Shown: one piece after another, positions 1 to 5,700 of the stretch
How the letters are laid out: every line of letters starts with the position of its first letter
Numbering within the stretch: position 1 is the stretch's first letter
Assembly (NCBI GenBank): GCA_031552845.1
Contig: JAVBMC010000083.1
Span: 1-9,835, forward strand
DNA from: JAVBMC01 sp031552845
GTDB taxonomy: Bacteria > Verrucomicrobiota > Kiritimatiellia > RFP12 > DVOR01
Length of the DNA: 9,835 nt
Direction: 5' to 3'
Notes under the pieces: model-generated
The model's input: the letters and a program-made list of their open reading frames with translations, nothing else
Database searches by the model: none
Told to the model about the DNA's origin: nothing
Position numbers and translations under genes: made by a program

Positions 1-76
1 GGTTAGCATCCGAAGACTTGCAGGATGTCAAAGCAAAAGCCAGCATACACAAGCACGCACAATAAATCTGCTTCAT
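1..76 (-). CDS. Lipoprotein, N-terminus only (cut by the left window edge)
   Basis: Only the first 25 residues are present. They read as a lipoprotein signal peptide: a short positive start (MKQ), a hydrophobic core (CLCMLAFAL) and a lipobox LTSC, with the predicted lipidated cysteine at residue 19, followed by KSSDAN. The ATG at 76-74 overlaps the TGA stop of the upstream gene in an ATGA arrangement, and an almost perfect Shine-Dalgarno (AGGAGG, 7 nt before the ATG) lies inside the end of that gene. Signal, lipobox, ribosome site and overlap agree, so I consider the start secure. The protein should be exported and anchored in a membrane. Its function cannot be told, because the mature part lies outside the window. 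It is probably co-transcribed and translationally coupled with the 73-633 gene. Confidence 0.75.
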   Translation of the reverse strand, partial: MKQIYCACLCMLAFALTSCKSSDAN

Positions 77-633
77 CGATCTTCCTCCTTTTCCTTCCGT
101 GCAAACGACCCACCAAGAAACTTATATTGACCAAGAGGCTGACGCCACGGATCAAGGTTCGCTCCGAGCGATCTGCTTGGACGCTTCTTGTCGGCATAAT
201 TAAAAGCAAAACCAAGCCTCAACATTGAAACCGGCGGAGTGGTATCCAAGTCTGTTTCGATGCGTACGTTCTTTGCTGTCAGCGAGTACCGCTCAAACTC
301 GTCTTCGTAGACCGTTGTTGTTTGATTGGACTGAACAAGGAAGACAATCTTTTTCCAATCGTTTGTTGTGCCACCGATAACAAATGTACCGGATGTTTGT
401 TGCTCGGTCACTTGCATATTCGGGATGAGGGATAAGACCTTTTCATCATTGGGGAGAGTTCCCATGGACCACTTGAGATATCGGTCGCGAATCAGCAAGA
501 CCTCCAACTTAAAGCAACCTTGCTCAGCGCCGGAAAGCTCGCTGCCTTTCAGCAAAAGATGCAAACTCCCAGACTCTCCGAGCAATCGGAGGGAATAGAA
601 TAGAACACAAACTAGGAGAGATAACACCCGCAT
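73..633 (-). CDS. Putative secreted protein of unknown function (186 aa)
   Basis: I do not recognise a family. The N-terminus has one positive residue followed by a hydrophobic stretch (about residues 3-18), which looks like a signal peptide, so export to the periplasm or envelope is likely. The rest looks soluble and rich in beta-forming residues (for example TSGTFVIGGTT and IVFLVQSNQTTTVY, about residues 80-108). It ends in a charged tail (KEKEEDR). The ATG at 633-631 is the natural start because it gives the signal peptide and lies about 38 nt below a good promoter, although the sequence before it shows no strong Shine-Dalgarno. The stop overlaps the start of the lipoprotein gene at 76 by 4 nt, so the two probably form an operon of envelope proteins. 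It is AT-richer than the pfl region, which fits an accessory locus. Gene reality is well supported; function is unknown. Confidence 0.7.
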   Translation of the reverse strand: MRVLSLLVCVLFYSLRLLGESGSLHLLLKGSELSGAEQGCFKLEVLLIRDRYLKWSMGTLPNDEKVLSLIPNMQVTEQQTSGTFVIGGTTNDWKKIVFLVQSNQTTTVYEDEFERYSLTAKNVRIETDLDTTPPVSMLRLGFAFNYADKKRPSRSLGANLDPWRQPLGQYKFLGGSFARKEKEEDR

Positions 634-677
634 TTTCGTTTGCTTTTTGTTCTGTTACGCCTGAAACGATTAAGACA

Positions 678-707
678 AGTGTATCACTTATTGGCAGCCC
701 CTGTCAA
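678..707 (-). promoter_or_regulatory. Sigma70-like promoter for the secreted protein/lipoprotein operon
   Basis: On the minus strand a perfect -35 box TTGACA (707-702) is followed after 18 nt by TACACT (683-678), which matches the -10 consensus at 4 of 6 positions. Transcription would begin near 671, giving a leader of about 38 nt before the ATG at 633. The position and the exact -35 box make this a credible promoter; the 18-nt spacing is slightly long. Confidence 0.55.
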
Positions 708-818
708 TAACTCTTTTTGATTACTTGACTATTCCTTCTCGAAGGCTCTAGGCACTCCCTAAGAGTACTGACGTTCTCGCTACGTTCACGGCCCCTCTTT
801 CCTATTACCAAGTTTTTC

Positions 819-1104
819 ACCGGCACTGTTACGTACGTTCAAACGTTCGTGCGTACTGTTTCGCGGGTGTGGGAGAGTTGTTTCACGGGTTCGTGCGTAC
901 TGGCACGAAGGTGTGGGAGAGTTGTCACACGGGTGTGAAAGTGCGGTTTTGCGAACGTGTTTGTACTCTCCCGCGGGTGTGTGAGAGTTGTCACACGGAT
1001 GTGAAAGTACTGTTTTGCGGGTTTGTGCGTACTGTCACACGGGTGGCAAACAAATGTTACACGGGTGTGTGAGGTTTGTCACAAAGGTGGCAGATGGGGG
1101 CCTA
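819..1104. repeat. Array of degenerate 22-nt tandem repeats in perfect register
   Basis: From 841 to 1082 the sequence divides into eleven consecutive 22-nt units (starting at 841, 863, 885, 907, 929, 951, 973, 995, 1017, 1039 and 1061) with no insertion or deletion; weaker units flank it at 819 and 1083. Positions 1-9 follow RCGGGTGTG and positions 17-22 follow TGTYWC. Columns 6, 9, 13, 17, 18 and 19 are identical in ten of eleven units, while columns 10-12 and 14-16 vary. Across each junction the conserved parts join to make a near-palindrome, best seen as CACACGGGTGTG. The plus strand is strongly G/T-rich. There are no unique spacers, so it is not a CRISPR array, and 22 is not a multiple of 3, so coding is unlikely. 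It could be a set of protein-binding sites two helical turns apart, or an intergenic minisatellite. Confidence 0.9.
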
Positions 1105-1105
1105 A

Positions 1106-1224
1106 ATGGCACAAAAAAGACGGCGGAGTGCTTACGAATCGCGCCGTTAAGGAAAAGCGTGAGGCGTTATCTTGAAAACGTTGACGCCCTCGCCGACATT
1201 GTGGAATTCGACGGATGTGCCTGA
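1106..1224 (+). pseudogene. Possible small-ORF remnant directly after the repeat array
   Basis: An ATG at 1106 opens a protein-like stretch (MAQKRRRSAYESRR) that stops at 1148-1150. A second frame across the same bases continues as LRKSVRRYLENVDALADIV and ends with the TGA at 1222-1224. One frameshift near 1140-1148 would join them into a basic then acidic protein of roughly 40 residues; alternatively the second frame alone is the remnant. No Shine-Dalgarno is evident and I recognise no family. It runs opposite to the end of the 1167-1493 minus-strand reading frame, and both cannot easily be real there. Weakly supported. Confidence 0.25.
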
Positions 1225-1493
1225 TCCGTCAGATTAATTGTTTTCCACAGAGGAAAACACTGCGGCAACCATAAACTACACAGTCGCCCGCAAGCGTACT
1301 CGATCTCGTCGATCTCAACGACCTCATCGATACTGCCTGCGAAAATGCCAGCGCGCCAAAAGAAGAAGCCGTACGCGACTTCACCGATCTTCGCCGGTTT
1401 CGCCGACAATGCGGGCAGGAATGCCCGCGCTCCCAGAGAAGCGAAAAGCAACGTCACAGCAAGAGTAATAGCAATAGCAAATAATGTGGGCAT
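1167..1493 (-). CDS. Possible small membrane protein (108 aa), function unknown
   Basis: I chose the ATG at 1493-1491 rather than the longer frame because AAAGGA lies 10 nt upstream and because it starts a good membrane segment (residues 4-22, LFAIAITLAVTLLFASLGA). An alanine/glycine-rich stretch follows, then an acidic repeat (SIDEVVEIDEIEY, about residues 55-67) encoded by a 9-nt repetitive tract. The last 40 residues look less protein-like and cross two hairpins (1239-1259 and 1210-1230), so the true gene may end earlier or be decayed. No clear promoter was seen upstream. It points away from the symporter operon. No known family comes to mind, and chance openness of this GC-rich frame remains possible. 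Confidence 0.4.
   Translation of the reverse strand: MPTLFAIAITLAVTLLFASLGARAFLPALSAKPAKIGEVAYGFFFWRAGIFAGSIDEVVEIDEIEYACGRLCSLWLPQCFPLWKTINLTDQAHPSNSTMSARASTFSR
1210..1230. other. Perfect inverted repeat, 7-bp stem and 7-nt loop
   Basis: GACGGAT (1210-1216) and ATCCGTC (1224-1230) are exact reverse complements around the loop GTGCCTG. The right arm begins on the last base of the TGA at 1222-1224. On the plus strand it is followed by AGATTAATTGTTTTCC, which is not a clean U-tract, so it is at best a weak terminator; it could also be an operator. Confidence 0.5.
1239..1259. other. Perfect inverted repeat, 8-bp stem and 5-nt loop
   Basis: TGTTTTCC (1239-1246) and GGAAAACA (1252-1259) are exact reverse complements around the loop ACAGA. 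It lies 8 nt after the hairpin at 1210-1230. The pair would form two consecutive stem-loops on either strand and might terminate transcripts arriving from either side. Confidence 0.5.
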
Positions 1494-1662
1494 GATCAAA
1501 GAGTCCTTTTGTGTTTTGTGTGGGACTGTCCGCCGACCAACGGGCTTGTCGTAGGTTGATGGCTCCTTGGAGCTTGGGTTCCTGATTACGGATATCGTCG
1601 GCAAGCCGTTACGGTTCTCGTGAGAGCAGGTCACCCAATGGGGTCAACGGGATGCAGTTTAG

Positions 1663-1806
1663 CAAAACCAAAGAATAAGTCAAGCGGGAAAATACGACCT
1701 CGACGGTTTCACCGGCCTCATCGATACATGCTATGCCGGCGGGGCGTCTGCCAAGAGAATGGGAAAGCTGGTGTATAATCTTGAGGCGGGGGGTGAATTA
1801 TGGTAA
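1663..1806 (+). pseudogene. Fragment resembling a caspase-like (C14) peptidase core
   Basis: A frame open for 47 codons between TAG (1660) and TAA (1804) contains DLDGFTGLIDTCYAGGA followed by LVYNLEAGGELW. Hydrophobic residues leading into D-T-C-Y-A-G-G resemble the strand and catalytic-cysteine motif of caspase/metacaspase-fold peptidases (typically D-x-C-H/Y-S/A-G); the candidate cysteine codon is 1729-1731. A following small-hydrophobic strand as in GGELW also fits that fold. There is no start codon before the motif and no room for the histidine-bearing half, so this can only be a remnant, or coincidence. It ends just before the symporter start. The assignment is from memory of the motif. 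Confidence 0.3.
1774..1779 (+). promoter_or_regulatory. Consensus -10 box (TATAAT) upstream of the symporter operon
   Basis: A perfect TATAAT lies 46 nt before the agcS ATG, which would place the transcript start near 1786 and give a leader of about 40 nt. No recognisable -35 box stands 15-19 nt upstream, and the extended TGn element is absent, so an activator or another sigma factor may be needed. I saw no riboswitch-like structure in the leader. Confidence 0.35.
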
Positions 1807-1824
1807 ACTTTGGCGCAGTAAGAT

Positions 1825-3168
1825 ATGGTAGACAGCTTTTTTACACTGTTGCGTGACTGGATATGGGGAACACCGTTGATGTTCCTTTTGATTGGCACGG
1901 GCGTGTGGATGACTGTGGTTTTGCGCGGGTTGCAGTTCCGTTATTTGGCGCATGCGTTGAATCTTTCGTTCTTGAAGAAAACGGCGAGGAATGCGCAAGG
2001 TGATATTTCGAACTTTCAGGCGTTGATGGCGGCGTTGTCGTCGACGGTGGGCGTGGGGAATATCGCGGGTGTTGCTACGGCGATTGCGAATGGCGGACCG
2101 GGCGCGTTGTTTTGGATGTGGTGCACGGGTATTGTGGGCATGGCGACGAAGTATGCGGAGTCGCTGTTGGCGGTGCATTATCGGCAGGTGCTGTCGGATG
2201 GGTCGATGGGCGGCGGGCCGATGTATTATATTGAGCGCGGGCTGGGGCAGAAGTGGCTGGCGGTGTGTTTTGCGTGTTTCACGGTGTTGGCGTCGTTCGG
2301 CATCGGCAATATGACGCAGAGTAATGCGATCGTGAATGTGCTGGCACCGTTGGAGGTGAATCCGAATATCTGGGGTTTGGCGCTGGTGGTGCTGGCGGGC
2401 GCGGTGATTCTGGGGGGCATCCGTTGCCTGGGGCGGGTGACGGCGTACTTAGTGCCGTTTATGATTTGTTCGTATGGTTTGGCGGTGGTGGTGATTTTGG
2501 TGTTGCGGGTGAACATGATTCCGGAGGCGTTGATGCTGATTCTGCGCAGCGCCTTTACACCAACTGCGGCTGTGGGCGGGTTTGCCGGTGCGGCAGTGAA
2601 GGCAACGGTGCAGTATGGATTGTCGCGCGGGTTGTTCTCGAATGAAGCCGGGATGGGGTCGTCGCCGATCATCGCCGCGGCGGCGAAAACAACCGACCCT
2701 GTCTCGCAGGCGTTGGTGGCGATGACGCAGACGTTTATCGACACGGTGGTGGTTTGCACATTAACGGGACTGAGCATCGTTGTGACCGGCACGTGGACAA
2801 GCGGGCTGAGTGGGCCGGCGTTGACGATTGCGGCGTTTGAGAGCGTCTTTGGCACGGCGGGGCGGCTTGTGGTTTCAGCGAGCTTGATACTCTTTGCGTA
2901 TTCGACGCTGATTGGTTGGGGATATTACGGCGAGCGTGCGTTGATCTATCTGACCGGCGTGTGGAGCATCCGTTATTATCGGCTGGTGTTTTTGGGCGTC
3001 ATCTGGCTGGGCGCGACGCTGCAGTTGCAAACGGTCTGGACGCTGTCGGACATCTTTAACGGCTTGATGGCCTTCCCGAATCTCGTCGCCGTGATGTGCA
3101 TGACGCCGTTGGTGATTTCTGAGACGCGCCGTTACATCACTCTTGTTAAACTCAAACCTGTTGAATGA
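1825..3168 (+). CDS. Sodium:alanine/glycine symporter, AGCS family
   Basis: Inner-membrane secondary transporter that couples uptake of alanine, glycine or similar small amino acids to inward sodium (or proton) flow. The 447 residues match the usual family length and are hydrophobic throughout, consistent with 10-11 membrane helices. Family hallmarks are clear: the amphipathic start (RDWIWGTPLMFLLIGTG), GVGNIAGVATAI (residues 75-86), GPGALFWMWCTGIVGMATKY (91-110), GGGPMYYIERGLG (129-141) and LFSNEAGMGSSPIIAAA. The start is the only ATG after an in-frame TAA at 1819; its Shine-Dalgarno is weak. It is first in an operon with a DUF1805 gene (3-nt gap), pflB and pflA. Codons favour G in the third position (GTG, TTG, GCG), unlike the C-ending codons of pflB. 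The family is certain; the exact substrate is not. Confidence 0.93.
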   Translation: MVDSFFTLLRDWIWGTPLMFLLIGTGVWMTVVLRGLQFRYLAHALNLSFLKKTARNAQGDISNFQALMAALSSTVGVGNIAGVATAIANGGPGALFWMWCTGIVGMATKYAESLLAVHYRQVLSDGSMGGGPMYYIERGLGQKWLAVCFACFTVLASFGIGNMTQSNAIVNVLAPLEVNPNIWGLALVVLAGAVILGGIRCLGRVTAYLVPFMICSYGLAVVVILVLRVNMIPEALMLILRSAFTPTAAVGGFAGAAVKATVQYGLSRGLFSNEAGMGSSPIIAAAAKTTDPVSQALVAMTQTFIDTVVVCTLTGLSIVVTGTWTSGLSGPALTIAAFESVFGTAGRLVVSASLILFAYSTLIGWGYYGERALIYLTGVWSIRYYRLVFLGVIWLGATLQLQTVWTLSDIFNGLMAFPNLVAVMCMTPLVISETRRYITLVKLKPVE

Positions 3169-3171
3169 CCT

Positions 3172-3459
3172 ATGCAAGTAACTGTCGAAGGTCGTACGTT
3201 TGAAGGTTCGCAAATTAAAACACCGCACGTGTCGCTGTTGGTGCTGACGGGGCCGAATGCTTTGCTGGGGTGCGGGTATATCAATGCTGCGGTGGGCGAG
3301 GCGTTTGGCGACCCTGTGGCCATCGTGCGCGGCGTGAAGTCGTTTGAGGAAATGCTCAAAGCGAAGGTGGTGGAGGTGAATCCGACCGCCACCGCGTTGG
3401 GCGCCGTTGTTGGCATGACGGGACGCGAGTATTTGTTGAAGCTCCATCCTGCGGAGTAA
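3172..3459 (+). CDS. DUF1805 (YunC-like) domain protein, 95 aa
   Basis: A small soluble protein occupied by a single DUF1805 domain, as in Bacillus YunC. Recognisable parts are the N-terminal strand, the glycine/cysteine turn ALLGCGYIN (residues 30-38), the FEEMLKAKV helix (58-66) and the C-terminal VGMTGREYLLKLHP (80-93), whose GREYLLK matches the conserved end of the family. The biochemical function of DUF1805 is not established. The ATG lies 3 nt after the agcS stop with no Shine-Dalgarno of its own, so translation probably depends on coupling to agcS; pflB follows after 20 nt. Its placement between an amino-acid symporter and pyruvate formate-lyase suggests a role in sensing or regulating this catabolic route, but that is only guilt by association. 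Confidence 0.8.
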   Translation: MQVTVEGRTFEGSQIKTPHVSLLVLTGPNALLGCGYINAAVGEAFGDPVAIVRGVKSFEEMLKAKVVEVNPTATALGAVVGMTGREYLLKLHPAE

Positions 3460-3465
3460 ATTAAT

Positions 3466-3472
3466 AAGGAGG
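3466..3472 (+). promoter_or_regulatory. Strong ribosome binding site of pflB
   Basis: AAGGAGG stands 7 nt before the pflB ATG. It is by far the best ribosome site in this operon; agcS, the DUF1805 gene and pflA have weak or no sites. PflB is thus set to be made in excess over its transporter and its activase. Confidence 0.8.
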
Positions 3473-3479
3473 CAAAACC

Positions 3480-5693
3480 ATGACTGATGATTTTGAAACC
3501 AGCACTGTTGACATCGCCGTCCGTGATTACATCTGCGACCATTATACGCCGTATGATGGCGACGAGGCTTTCCTCGCGCCGCCGACCGCCCGCACGCAAC
3601 AGCTCTGGGAGAAGGTGAAGACCCTTTTGCTTGAAGAGCGCGCCCGCGGCGGAGTCTTCGACATCGATACCGAGAATATCTCCACCATCGTCGCCCACAA
3701 GCCCGGCTATATCGATCAAGAGCTTGAACAGATCGTCGGCCTCCAGACCGATGCTCCGCTCAAGCGTGCAATCATGCCCTTTGGCGGCATCCGTATGGTG
3801 AAAACTTCGCTCGACGCCTACAAGCGCGAACTGCCGGAGGAGCTTGATAACATCTTCAACTACCGCAAGACGCACAACGACGGCGTGTTTGATGCCTATA
3901 CAGAAGAGATGATCGTTGCCCGGCGCAACGGCGTCATCACCGGCCTGCCCGATGCTTACGGACGCGGACGCATCATCGGCGACTACCGCCGCCTGCCGTT
4001 GTATGGACTGGACTTCTTGATTGCCAATAAAGAAGAGAGCAAGCGCCGCTATGTCTTTGACGCGATGGACGATGATGCCATCCGCCAGCGTGAGGAAATC
4101 TCAGAACAGATCCGCGCCCTGCAGGAACTCGGCGCGATGGCCAAGAAATATGGCTTCGACATCAGCAAACCCGCACACGACACCCGTGAAGCGATCCAAT
4201 GGCTTTACTTCGCCTATCTCGCCGCCATCAAGGAACAAAACGGTGCGGCTATGTCCATTGGGCGTGTCTCGACCTTCCTTGATATCTATGCCGAGCGCGA
4301 CTTAGCCTCCGGGCGTTACACCGAGAGCGAGATACAGGAGCTCGTCGATCACTTTGTGATGAAGCTGCGTCTCGTGCGTTTTCTGCGTACGCCGGCTTAT
4401 GAAGAACTTTTCTCCGGCGACCCGACGTGGGTGACCGAAGCGCTCGCGGGTATCGGCTGTGATGGCCGTCACCACGTGACGAAGATGTCCTACCGCTTCC
4501 TGCACACGTTGGTGAATCTCGGTCCCGCGCCGGAGCCGAACTTGACGGTGTTGTGGAGTCCGCGTCTGCCGGAATCTTTCAAGCGTTATTGCGCGAAGGC
4601 CTCAATCGAAACCTCTTCAATCCAATACGAGAACGACGAGCTGATGCGCGAGAAGTTCGGCGACGATTACGGCATCGCCTGCTGCGTGTCGGCCATGCGC
4701 ATCGGCAAGCAGATGCAGTTCTTCGGCGCACGCACCAATCTCGCCAAAGCCCTGCTCTACAGCATCAACGGCGGCATTGACGAAATCACCGGCGATCAGG
4801 TCGGCCCCGAGATGGCGCCCGTCACTGGCGACTACCTCAACTACGAAGATGTCTCACGCAAGTTCGACCAGATCTGCCGCTGGCTCACCCGTCTGTATAT
4901 GAACACGCTTAACGTGATTCACTATATGCACGACAAGTATTGCTACGAGCGGATTCAGATGGCGCTGCATGATGAAGACATCGTCCGCACGGCGGCCTGC
5001 GGCATTGCAGGACTCTCGGTTGTGGCCGACAGCCTCTCGGCAATCAAGCATGCCAAGGTGCGCATTATCCGCAACGACAAAGGACTCGCCACCGGCTTTG
5101 ATGTCGAAGGCGATTATCCGCAGTTCGGCAATAACGATCCGCGTGCGGATGAAATCGCAGTGGATATCGTGAAGTCTTTCATGAGCCGCTTGCGTAAGCA
5201 CCGCACCTACCGCCATGCCAAGGCCACGCTCTCCATCTTGACGATTACCTCCAACGTGGTCTATGGCAAGAAGACCGGCGCGACCCCCGACGGACGCGAA
5301 GCAGGCGAACCTTTCGCCCCCGGTGCCAATCCGATGCATGGGCGCGATAAGAACGGCTGCGTGGCATCGCTCAAGTCTGTCGCAACCCTGCCGTATAACT
5401 ACGCCGAGGATGGCATCTCCTACACTTTCTCAATCGTTCCAGGTGCTCTGGGACGTGAGGAGCAGGACAGGATTGACAACCTCGTCTCGTTGATGGATGG
5501 TTACTTCAGCGACAAAGGCCACCACATCAACGTCAACGTGCTCGACCGCGAAGTGCTGCTGGATGCAATGGATCATCCGGAGAACTATCCGCAGCTGACC
5601 ATCCGCGTTTCGGGCTACGCCGTCAACTTCATCAAGCTCACCCGCGAACAGCTGTTCGAGGTGATAAACCGTACCTTCCACCCCCGCTTCTAA
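3480..5693 (+). CDS. pflB: Pyruvate formate-lyase (glycyl radical enzyme)
   Basis: Cytoplasmic enzyme converting pyruvate and CoA to acetyl-CoA and formate in anaerobic fermentation. The 737 residues are slightly fewer than the 760 of E. coli PflB and align along the whole length from memory. Catalytic features are present: adjacent cysteines Cys401-Cys402 in IACCVSAM (E. coli Cys418-Cys419), Trp317 in DPTWVTE (E. coli Trp333), Arg418 in QFFGAR (E. coli Arg435), and the radical glycine Gly712 in RVSGYAVNF near the C-terminus. YGRGRIIGDYRR (160-171) and NNDPRADEIA (551-560) are further PFL signatures separating it from diol dehydratase-like relatives. The activating enzyme follows directly. 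A TdcE-like preference for 2-oxobutyrate cannot be excluded, since the two enzymes share these residues. Exposure to oxygen would cleave the chain at Gly712. Confidence 0.97.
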   Translation: MTDDFETSTVDIAVRDYICDHYTPYDGDEAFLAPPTARTQQLWEKVKTLLLEERARGGVFDIDTENISTIVAHKPGYIDQELEQIVGLQTDAPLKRAIMPFGGIRMVKTSLDAYKRELPEELDNIFNYRKTHNDGVFDAYTEEMIVARRNGVITGLPDAYGRGRIIGDYRRLPLYGLDFLIANKEESKRRYVFDAMDDDAIRQREEISEQIRALQELGAMAKKYGFDISKPAHDTREAIQWLYFAYLAAIKEQNGAAMSIGRVSTFLDIYAERDLASGRYTESEIQELVDHFVMKLRLVRFLRTPAYEELFSGDPTWVTEALAGIGCDGRHHVTKMSYRFLHTLVNLGPAPEPNLTVLWSPRLPESFKRYCAKASIETSSIQYENDELMREKFGDDYGIACCVSAMRIGKQMQFFGARTNLAKALLYSINGGIDEITGDQVGPEMAPVTGDYLNYEDVSRKFDQICRWLTRLYMNTLNVIHYMHDKYCYERIQMALHDEDIVRTAACGIAGLSVVADSLSAIKHAKVRIIRNDKGLATGFDVEGDYPQFGNNDPRADEIAVDIVKSFMSRLRKHRTYRHAKATLSILTITSNVVYGKKTGATPDGREAGEPFAPGANPMHGRDKNGCVASLKSVATLPYNYAEDGISYTFSIVPGALGREEQDRIDNLVSLMDGYFSDKGHHINVNVLDREVLLDAMDHPENYPQLTIRVSGYAVNFIKLTREQLFEVINRTFHPRF

Positions 5694-5700
5694 TCTGCCT

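Noticed and set aside
3..215. 70-residue minus-strand frame at the left edge
   Set aside because: It overlaps the secreted-protein gene in another frame and reads through the ribosome site and signal peptide of the better-supported lipoprotein frame.
869..1072. 67-residue protein encoded across the repeats
   Set aside because: The 22-nt period is not a multiple of 3, so the frame reads the repeats in changing registers; the peptide has no ribosome site and only mirrors the repeat pattern.
841..1082. CRISPR array
   Set aside because: The units are contiguous and degenerate, with no constant repeat separated by unique spacers of a set length, and no cas gene is nearby.
1494..1824. Glycine riboswitch upstream of the symporter
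   Set aside because: These transporters are often controlled so, but I could not find the conserved aptamer core or paired stems, and the expected leader is only about 40 nt.
2226..2855. 209-residue frame antisense to agcS
   Set aside because: It lies wholly opposite a clear AGCS gene and owes its length to that gene's G-ending codons; no motif or ribosome site was seen.
3132..3875. 247-residue frame antisense to DUF1805 and pflB
   Set aside because: It runs across two clear genes and their junction on the other strand; it is a shadow of their codon pattern.
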